From Chrysaora quinquecirrha (taxonomy: Eukaryota > Cnidaria > Scyphozoa > Semaeostomeae > Pelagiidae), in the NCBI GenBank assembly GCA_014526335.1, contig JACTAT010000029.1, positions 4,854,105-4,918,104 of the forward strand: a stretch of DNA of 64,000 bases, written 5' to 3'. A program made the translations under genes and the position numbers. The notes beneath the pieces are model-generated. The model ran no database searches. It saw only the letters and a program-made list of their open reading frames with translations, and was not told the origin of the DNA. Positions within the stretch are counted from its first letter, which is position 1; every line of letters starts with the position of its first letter. Positions 57,201-64,000 of this stretch are shown one piece after another.

Positions 57201-57824
57201 CCAATTGCTAGGTTCTCAGATGTAGATGAACTAACGAGACTTCGACCCTAGCTGTATGTATACCGTGGCTTGGGCTCGAACCCCGATTTCATTTAGCTCC
57301 TGGCATCACGAGATGTCTGGATCAGACCACGACGCCACAGAAACCGCGGCGTCGTGTTCTACAATCCAGCAAGATCATGCTGTCAAGAAGTTGCGTCAGC
57401 AGGTTGAGCTCAATGAATCGCCGAGTAACTCTCCAAGTCATACAGCTCAAGACTCTCCTCCCATATGGCTTTTCCTGTTTGGGGTATGTTGAGCCTTTTT
57501 CAGCACCATAACTATTCATATTTATTTTTCATGAATGGAGAATTTATCATGGAGGTTTTCTAGCGAGTAGCACTAAAGAAGCCATTTCACCTTCAAATGG
57601 TGTATAAGAGTGCTGCACTTAGATTTACGAGGACTTTCTATTTCTTGAAACGTTAAACTGGTGAAATCCACCATCGCTGATCATTTTTGTTAAATGATTT
57701 TTCTTTTTTAAGCATTGAAAACTGCCCCGAACAGAAGAAGACGATTCTGAAAGACAAATTTAAGTTTGCTGTAAGAAAGAACATGAAGGAAGTTAAACCA
57801 GAGGAAGAGAATCTGCAGAAATAG
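48062..57824 (+). CDS. ANKRD66-like: ANKRD66-like ankyrin repeat protein, three alternative first exons
   Basis: Common 3' exons 56816-57044 and 57713-57824 (stop 57822-57824) join in phase to any of three first exons: A 48062-48212, B 52400-52583, C 54014-54197. Each first exon ends with one G before the donor. The common exon begins with the two bases that complete a glycine codon. Exon-defined products are about 163 (A) or 174 residues (B, C). Each first exon supplies the first ankyrin repeat (LHEAA..GD, then TPLHLAA or TALHCAA). The common exon supplies the next (GWTPVHCAAEGGHLSVLQLL and YGDTPKAIARRY). A basic, Glu-rich tail follows (KEVKPEEENLQK). The overall plan resembles ANKRD66; that name is from memory. 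Ankyrin repeats mediate protein binding, and no enzyme activity is expected. If the donor at 57045 is not used, translation stops one codon later. Confidence 0.85.
48292..48552. mobile_element. TTA-type MITE copy
   Basis: Left ACCCTGACCACGTGATCAAA, right TTTGATCGCTTGGTCTGGGCC followed by TTA. It lies 80 bp downstream of first exon A. Confidence 0.75.
48590..50735. repeat. 32-bp satellite array with higher-order structure
   Basis: About 66 units of the type ACCGCTCACGTCAGACATTG + GATATCTGGAAT. Edges are divergent and the middle is homogenised. Identical blocks recur at 703 bp (49253/49956, 49285/49988, 49413/50116) and at 255-256 bp (49413/49668, 49988/50244, 50116/50372), that is, 22 and 8 units. 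Because 32 is not a multiple of 3, each 96-bp triplet reads in three frames, which makes many overlapping pseudo-ORFs. It lies in the intron after first exon A. Confidence 0.95.
50736..52399. other. intron/promoter stretch before first exon B
   Basis: No coding, tRNA-like or terminal-repeat signature recognised. It should contain the promoter of first exon B if that exon is independently transcribed. Confidence 0.4.
52400..52583 (+). CDS. alternative first exon B of the ankyrin gene
   Basis: Encodes 61 complete codons: MTTRQNSGVITDELSLHDAA, then KRGKFDINFKDEDWGERTAL and HCASER before donor G|GTATGC. It has the same length as exon C and shares KRG(K/R)FDINFKD with it, indicating tandem duplication. 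Confidence 0.82.
53105..53345 (+). repeat. SINE family A copy interrupted by a family B piece
   Basis: Head CTGTATGAGTTGGAGGG, then GTGAACGTCGTTGGCTCTC, a family B fragment (53213-53265, CTCACGAGTCAGCTGGATTA), then CATGCAGTCCAGGTTCGATT and the tail. Between first exons B and C. Confidence 0.6.
53365..53535 (-). repeat. SINE family B, well preserved
   Basis: The minus strand reads GTGTAATCCAGCTGACTCG (A-box region) and GGTCAGGGTTCGAGCCC (B box), followed by GAGGTCTCGATTAGTTAACG and CTAGTGACTGGCGCTAAAAC. A tRNA-derived promoter is evident. Confidence 0.65.
54014..54197 (+). CDS. alternative first exon C of the ankyrin gene
   Basis: Encodes 61 codons: MAISQQKYKLVHDLMLHEAA, then KRGRFDINFKDRDFGNKTAL and HCAAEY before donor G|GTATGA. 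It is nearest to the common exon (2.6 kb away) and closest in sequence to exon B. Confidence 0.82.
54240..55160. other. intronic stretch, nothing recognised
   Basis: No coding or transposon termini identified between first exon C and the tRNA-like SINE. Confidence 0.4.
55165..55290 (+). repeat. tRNA-Leu/Ser-like SINE
   Basis: GATGTGGCCGAGTGGTCAGG (A box) and GGGTTCAAATCTCGTCGGGA (B box) imitate a type II tRNA, but the acceptor stem does not close. The body continues as non-tRNA sequence to the next MITE. Confidence 0.55.
55299..55680. mobile_element. TA-flanked MITE with CCCTGGGTC ends
   Basis: Termini CCCTGGGTC and GACCCTGGG, each beside TA (55297-55298 and 55681-55682). The subterminal GGATGTGCCGCC is repeated inverted as GGCGGCACATACCC. 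It resembles a mariner-type family. Intronic. Confidence 0.75.
55942..56759. mobile_element. hAT-type MITE, 818 bp
   Basis: Ends CAGGGCCGTCGCTA and TAGCTACGGCCCTG (inverted), flanked by an exact 8-bp duplication CTCACTTC (55934-55941 and 56760-56767). The inner GGGGGCATGCTCCCCCGG block is shared with the MITE in the foldback elements. Its right end lies 56 bp before the ankyrin common exon. Confidence 0.92.
57175..57340 (-). repeat. SINE family B copy
   Basis: The minus strand carries GAAATCGGGGTTCGAGCCCA (B box) and GTGGTCTGATCCAGACATCT. Between the last two exons of the ankyrin gene, followed by a family A copy. Confidence 0.6.
57395..57530 (-). repeat. SINE family A fragment
   Basis: Carries the family head AGTCATACAGCTCAAGACTC and the tail TTGAGCCTTTTTCAGCACCATA, but lacks the tRNA-like body seen at 18.3 kb. 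Confidence 0.55.
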
Positions 57825-57916
57825 CACAGATCCTATGCAGATATCACGCAGATACAGTGCAGAATTCACGGATGATAATCAAGTAGGTGGAAGTAGATAT
57901 TGAAATGAACCATTCG

Positions 57917-58433
57917 CAAGGACGCCTGCGGTGGGGGGGCAAGGGGGGCCACCGCCCCTCCTGCCCTTTTCCAAGGGGGGCAAGGAGGGGCAAGATGTGC
58001 CCTCAGCGACAACAATTATTTTTAAAATAGCTTTAAAATTGTCTGATAAATATTGTAGAATTGTAGAATAGAAGAAAGGCAAGAAAGGACCATAATATAC
58101 TGATTTCATTATTTCTTTCTGGGTCGAGGGAAATCAATGTCAAACGTGTCGCCAATAATTTTTCAAAAAATAATGAACAGAGAAAATCATTTTTCGGAAA
58201 CCACTACTTATTGCTAAACTTTTAGACTTTAAATGCATAAGAATTGCAAAATCGAGTAAATCTTAAACAGTTTTGTTGCCAATGAAAACATTTAGAGGGC
58301 GTTTCCCACGTTTTCCAGGCTTCTGAAGGGCGTGGTAACTTAAATTTTCTTGGGGGCTACGCCCCCAAACCCCCTCAGTTGCCCTTCTTCAAACCTTTGC
58401 CCCCCTTGCCCTCCATATGTGCAGGCGTCCCTG
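57917..58433. mobile_element. hAT-type MITE, 517 bp
   Basis: Ends CAAGGACGCCTGC and GCAGGCGTCCCTG are inverted repeats. The exact 8-bp duplication ACCATTCG lies on both sides (57909-57916 and 58434-58441). G- and C-rich subterminal blocks (GGGGGGCAAGGGGGG) pair with each other. It sits 93 bp past the ankyrin stop codon, so probably in or next to the 3' UTR. Confidence 0.92.
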
Positions 58434-58694
58434 ACCATTCGTGTGTAGCATACTCGTATTATGTTACAGAAGTCGATGAGGAAACTTGCAGGTTAAAACG
58501 TAGAGCCCGCGAGACACGCTCTTCAAACTCCGGTCAGTGTCGGTGACCGTAAATTGATGCATACTTAGCTACCTAGCATCATGATTATGGTAATGATAAT
58601 GTCTAAGATCTAAGATGTGTAAGATGAAAACGGAAGCAGAACCTTACGGATCCTATTTGTCGCAATTATGCTCTTTGATCCTTTAGCAATCTTG

Positions 58695-58830
58695 CTACTG
58701 CTACTACTACTACTACTAGTACTACTACCACTACCACTACCACTACCACTCCCACTACCACTACCACTACTACTATACTTATACAACAACTGCTACTACT
58801 AGTACTACTGTACTACAACTCTACTAAATA
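58695..58830. repeat. (ACT)n/(ACC)n microsatellite
   Basis: Trinucleotide run CTACTACTACTA mixing into CCACTACCACTA. Confidence 0.95.
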
Positions 58831-59139
58831 ACACTGCCCATGGCAAAAATGCCATTTTATCTTCAAGGTCATCTGAGATAAACTGGAATGCCAGTGTGGT
58901 TTTGCTGCTATGGACAGATTGCCGCGAAGGTTTCTGAGGATTTAAAAAACCGATCGAATTGCAGTATTTCTTTTGATTGATATGGTGTTTCGTAACTGGT
59001 AATAAAAGAACCCTTTATCTTACTTTGTAACTGCAGATCGTGTAGAATATTTTGCTTGCTTTTGCTGCTATAGTATGGTAGGGTATTGGTTTAACTGTTT
59101 CCATTATCTTTAAAAAGTGAATACGTTTCGTCATCATCA

Positions 59140-59329
59140 TGGTTATAATGATTATCATCATCATCATCATCAGTCGGATTCATAATCGTCATTATCATAA
59201 TCATCATCATCAATAACCATCGTTACCACCACCATCATCATCATCATCACCATCATCATCATCTACATCATTATCTGCATCATCAACATAATCATAATAA
59301 TAATCATCATCTACATCATCATCTGTCTA

Positions 59330-59361
<32 letters not shown>

Positions 59362-59468
59362 CCAACATCATCATCATCATCTACATCATCATCTGCATCA
59401 TCATCGTAATCATAATAATAATCATCATCTACATCATCATCTGTCTGCATCATCATCATCATCATCAA

Positions 59469-59501
<33 letters not shown>

Positions 59502-59545
59502 TAATACGATCATCATCATCATCATCATTATCATCATCATCGAAA
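59140..59545. repeat. (ATC)n trinucleotide array
   Basis: Long CATCATCAT tract with a duplicated segment (ATCATCATCTACATCATC, then ATCTGTCTGCATC). On the minus strand it reads as a Met/Asp repeat that is not a gene. Confidence 0.95.
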
Positions 59546-59743
59546 GTGTACATCCCCCTTTAAAATTTACCCGAAGGAGATGAGATAAAATGATACTCCG
59601 AGATCTTGCTGTAACAGTCAAATTTCACGTTCATACATTGATGATCTGATCTATTGTGGTAATATTTGAAATACCATTATCTCCAAAAATTTGAACTTTA
59701 AATCTTTTCTCAAACACAATGCTATCTTGTAAATATCACTGCA

Positions 59744-62178
59744 GGCTATCTTTAAAACCTGGAATCTGGAATCTGGAAACTGGAAAATGGAATCTAGAAA
59801 ACATGGAATCTTTAAAACATGGAATCTAGAAAACATGGAATCTTTAAAACATGGAATCTAGAAAACATGGAATCTTTAAAACATGGAATCTAGAAAACAT
59901 GGAATCTTTAAAACATGGAATCTAGAAAACATGGAATCTTTAAAACATGGAATCTAGAAAACATGGAATCTTTAAAACATGGAATCTAGAAAACATGGAA
60001 TCTTTAAAACATGGAATCTAGAAAATATGGAATCTATAATCTCGTAATATGAGATGCTCGTAATCTGATAAAGTGTTTGTCAAGATTACCTTAAAGCAAA
60101 CCTGACCAACTCAAAACAGACCATCATCAGACTATCAAAACTCAAAATAGAATTCAGTCGGTTTTCTATACAAAAGACCTATTAAGAAACATCCACGCCT
60201 TCTGTACTAATTTACCGATATTGAATGTCTCCAAAATCTATTGAAATCCTTTTGACATCGGATTCTCCAAATCTAGATCAGCAGGTCACACGATTTCGAT
60301 TTTTAAACAAGTATTGAAATTTGATAAGGCAATTTGAAAAATTGAAATAATGATTTTGGTAATTATTGATTACTGTTATTCAAACATGAGGAGGAAGATT
60401 ATGGTCAACTATTTGTCTTTGGTAAGAGTTGACTTACATAACATGTTGCGTTGAATTGGACTGAGCAGATACACAACTGAATAAAGGAATAAAGAACCCT
60501 TTTTTTTATTCAACACAGCAATTAAAATAAGAACTCAGCAATCAAGAACTGAACAATCCTGACATGAAACCTTCCAATTTACCAAGTGACACCACCACGA
60601 GGCATTCTGAATATTTGTGCACAGAGAAGCCTTTTCTCTGACTTCCCTTGTGTCACAGAAATGGTGGTGTCAGTTTCAGGCCAGGTTCTTCCAAATCTTA
60701 TGCCTGCCCTTTTATATCTGAAAAGTGCCCCTTCCTTACACCTTGAAAGGCTAAGTAGGACCACCAACTGCCTTGGAAATATGTTTATATAATTAAGAAT
60801 TTTAGTCCGAAAGAGGCAACAAGAGCCAAATTAGCTGCTTCTATATTCAAAATTTTCCGGGGGTGCATGCCCCCGGACCCGTCTGGGAGGGTGCGCCTTT
60901 GGCGCACTTACTCTCCATATTGCCCCATTTTTCATGTGCCCCCCCCCCACTTTTCAATACCCTCCTACGCCTCTGGTCAGTTTACAGATGTTTTGCTAGT
61001 TGTTAAGGAGTATACAATGTTCATCACGTGTACTTTTTCTAAATTTTTGAATTGAAATGGCTTCACATCGTTCTTAGTTGCTAAGAAAAATTAAATTCAA
61101 ATTAAAGTTATATAACCGTTCTTGATTGCTGAGTTCTTATTTTAATTGCTGTGTTGAATAACAAAAGGGTTCTTTATTCCTTTATTCAGTTGTGTATCTG
61201 CCCAGTCCAATTCAACGCAACATGTTATGTAAGTCAACTCTTACCAAATACAAATAGTTGACCATAATCTTCCTCCTCATGTTTGAATAACAGTAATCAA
61301 TAATTACCAAAATCATTATTTCAATTTTTCAAATTGCCTTATCAAATTTCAATACTTGTTTAAAAATCGAAATCGTGTGGCCTGCTGATCTAGATTTGGA
61401 GAATCCGATGTCAAAAGGATTTCAATAGATTTTGGAGACATTCAATATCGGTAAATTAGTACAGAAGGCGTGGATGTTTCTTAATAGGTCTTTTGTATAG
61501 AAAACCGACTGAATTCTATTTTGAGTTTTGATAGTCTGATGATGGTCTGTTTTGAGTTGGTCAGGTTTGCTTTAAGGTAATCTTGACAAACACTTTATCA
61601 GATTACGAGCATCTCATATTACGAGATTATAGATTCCATATTTTCTAGATTCCATGTTTTAAAGATTCCATGTTTTCTAGATTCCATGTTTTAAAGATTC
61701 CATGTTTTCTAGATTCCATGTTTTAAAGATTCCATGTTTTCTAGATTCCATGTTTTAAAGATTCCATGTTTTCTAGATTCCATGTTTTAAAGATTCCATG
61801 TTTTCTAGATTCCATGTTTTAAAGATTCCATGTTTTCTAGATTCCATGTTTTAAAGATTCCATGTTTTCTAGATTCCATGTTTTAAAGATTCCATGTTTT
61901 CTAGATTCCATGTTTTAAAGATTCCATGTTTTCTAGATTCCATGTTTTAAAGATTCCATGTTTTCTAGATTCCATGTTTTAAAGATTCCATGTTTTCTAG
62001 ATTCCATGTTTTAAAGATTCCATGTTTTCTAGATTCCATGTTTTAAAGATTCCATGTTTTCTAGATTCCATGTTTTAAAGATTCCATGTTTTCTAGATTC
62101 CATGTTTTAAAGATTCCATGTTTTCTAGATTCCATTTTCCAGTTTCCAGATTCCAGATTCCAGGTTTTAAAGATAGCC
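59744..62178. mobile_element. foldback element 2 with 32-bp subterminal arrays
   Basis: Same termini and 32-bp unit as element 1, with about 7 units left and 15 right. A 10-bp target duplication TATCACTGCA is exact (59734-59743 and 62179-62188). The spacer is reversed relative to element 1. The nested hAT MITE is present but has lost one end. No coding capacity. Confidence 0.93.
60677..60975. mobile_element. hAT-type MITE nested in foldback element 2, one end deleted
   Basis: The right end CTCCTACGCCTCTG and both 8-bp duplications GTCAGTTT (60669-60676, 60976-60983) are retained. The left inverted repeat is missing about 26 bp compared with element 1. Confidence 0.85.
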
Positions 62179-62188
62179 TATCACTGCA

Positions 62189-64000
62189 TTAAAGGTTATC
62201 TACTATTACAGTTTCGTGGGCAAACAGATCATTTTAAAACTAACAAAACGGAGACTTTGTGCACATCTTGTCGAGAACTTGCATTGACAAATTAGCTCTA
62301 TACCGTAACTGGATACTGTACTAGAGTGTGCCGGTTAAGTTGACTGATATGCGGCAGAGGGGGTATCAGCGATAGAGCAAGAACGCATTCGCTTCTGGGG
62401 CTTCTGATACTCAGTTGCGAGAAGGGCTTCAAACGCTGTTATATGGGGAGGGGGGCTACTATGCTCTAAACTGAATAGTCTTGGTCCTGTTTGGCTTACC
62501 TTTTACACCAGGCACGACTTTCTAAAATGATTTGATTCCTTTATATGATAAACAGGGCCGTAGCGCCTGTTGTTTTTAGGGGCTGTTATAGTATCGTTTG
62601 TATTATTGCCTATTGTTCCTATTGTTTTATGAACAATACCCCCCAAACCCTTCTCTTCCTACGCTACTGATAAAGGATTCGTGTTATACAAAATTCAAAT
62701 CACTTAGGGCCTAATTTAGGCTAAAGCTGCTGCGTGCGATTCGTGGAATTTTCAAAAAATGAGAGCAGTCTTTGAGTTGTACAAAACTTCAAAATCTGTC
62801 TACAGCAAAACCAAAAGGCCGGTTCTGTGTAGACAGAAAGAGTTGGTTTTCTCTCTTGGACTCTTCAAATAATTCTATTGGTCTTCCTGCTGTATCCGAC
62901 CAGCTGATTGGTGTTTAAAACACAATGCTAATTCAGCTTTTCGTTCTTTCTGATTGGTGCATTTCGAGCCGCATCTGGGTATAAATTCCGCCTTAGTCTA
63001 TTGTTTCGGTCTGTTTCTGACGTTCATACTCTGAGGAGTGTCAGACGAAAAAAAGCTTTTAAGTATGCCCGAAAATGATTCCGCTATTCATCGCAATTTT
63101 AAAATGAGAGCACGAGCATGTACTGGGATTCGCATTTCGTAGGTTTCTTAATCATTTTGACAAAGTCCTATACGAGTTTCTAAACATGTAGGTTTCTTAT
63201 AAAAAAGCATTAGTGACTCTTAGTTTTCAGATACAATGTTCCTTTCAGTGGCCGTCAAAATGTCATGCCGAAAGAACTTGATAGTTTCCTTCTTTAACAC
63301 ATGGGGACATTACATCACCAATAATATATTTCAAAATAATAAATTCTAAATTGATTTGAGAAAGAAGGATGTATGTTATTGGATTTTTAGCAATAAAATC
63401 CTGTCACAATCCCTTGTGCGGTTAAAACGACAGCGAAGACAACGCCATGATCACTGTCGGTCATAAAAGCTTAGCTGAACCCCTGGGTCCGTTCTACATA
63501 ATTCGATCATTTTGTTGTGACTCAGGAAGGCTATTTCAGATTAGTTTTTGTATTGCCACCCAGGGGCGTTATGCGTCTAGGTTAACCACGAATTCTTATC
63601 TTGTCCTTGATTGATTACTATACATGCTCTTGAATATGATAGATACTGTTTAATAACTTCTTTTATTCGCATTTACAACGCTGCGAATAAGTGGATTTGA
63701 TCTCCATGCTCATCTAATGCTACTAAGAATGTTGGCTCATACTATGTACAAACAAGAAGCCGAACGGCTTCAACACGGTAGCAACAGAATGGGAAATAAT
63801 TCATAACTAGACTCACTACAGAAGTCCCACTACTTCGCTCGATGTTGTTGTTGTTGTTGTTTTCTACAATGGTTGGAGTGACCCTAAGTGGGACCCTTAG
63901 GGTGGGACCCTAAGTGGATAAGAGTTGGATGGGATTGGACGTTTGAGCTGAACAAAAGTTGTAGTGAAAATATAACTAATGTATTGCAAAAAATAATGGA
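62189..64000. other. right-end intergenic stretch
   Basis: It contains a (TTG)n tract at 63842-63862 and local repeats of GTGGGACCCTAAGTGG (63875-63920). No gene was recognised. The promoter-like block at 62930 is listed separately. Confidence 0.45.
62930..63062 (+). promoter_or_regulatory. second copy of the CCAAT/TATA promoter-like block
   Basis: Matches 6656-6790: ACAATGCTAATTCAGCTTTT, then CTGATTGG, GCCGCATCTGGG, TATAAATTCCGCCTTAG and GGAGTGTCAGACGAAAAAAA. A short frame of about 24 codons starts at 63064 with no recognised product. This copy has one arm and no 66-bp array. Confidence 0.45.

Noticed and set aside
59319..59621. 100-residue Met/Asp-rich ORF
   Set aside because: Translation of an (ATC)n tract.

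Overview
The window looks like nuclear DNA of an invertebrate metazoan, most likely a cnidarian such as a coral or sea anemone. This is inference: the genes are split by phase-consistent GT-AG introns, the protein families are animal ones, and introns and intergenic DNA are packed with MITEs, SINEs and minisatellites. A run of exactly 500 N (21298-21797) marks a scaffold gap of unknown true size. Almost all real genes here are multi-exon, so I assembled them by hand from splice sites, reading phase and protein family resemblance. The long single-frame ORFs in the window are mostly transposon or tandem-repeat translations.

Layout. 1-4450: the 3' part of a BEL/Pao LTR retrotransposon, running off the left edge, with one frameshift and a 3' LTR. 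4723-21297, minus strand: a long coiled-coil protein gene of at least 20 exons (CCDC178-like is my best guess), whose 5' end is lost in the gap. 22145-22216, minus: a tRNA-Glu(UUC). 22275-25775, minus: a three-exon secreted protein with the N-terminal domain seen in counting-factor-associated protein D and insect 26/29-kDa cysteine proteases, but with no protease domain visible. 27499-40701, plus: an FBXO25/FBXO32 (atrogin-1) type F-box gene, divergent from the previous gene across about 1.7 kb. 48062-57824, plus: an ANKRD66-like ankyrin gene with three alternative first exons that all splice in phase to one common 3' half. 57900-64000: repeats, with no gene seen.

Mobile DNA. At least ten copies of one MITE family with TTA target duplications are present, and one copy is split by a 5'-truncated LINE (34195-36537). 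There are two foldback elements of about 2.3 and 2.4 kb (43405-45676, 59744-62178) with 32-bp subterminal tandem arrays, both carrying the same nested hAT MITE. Two further hAT MITEs have clean 8-bp duplications, and there are several TA-flanked MITEs, two tRNA-like SINE families and a 5S-rRNA-like SINE.

Functionally the host genes are unrelated: a structural coiled-coil protein, a secreted protein, a ubiquitin-ligase adaptor and a small ankyrin protein. I see no operon or defence system. The most interesting host feature is the tandemly duplicated first exons of the ankyrin gene. The most interesting mobile features are the foldback elements and the repeat-cored divergent promoter-like module at 6285-6790.
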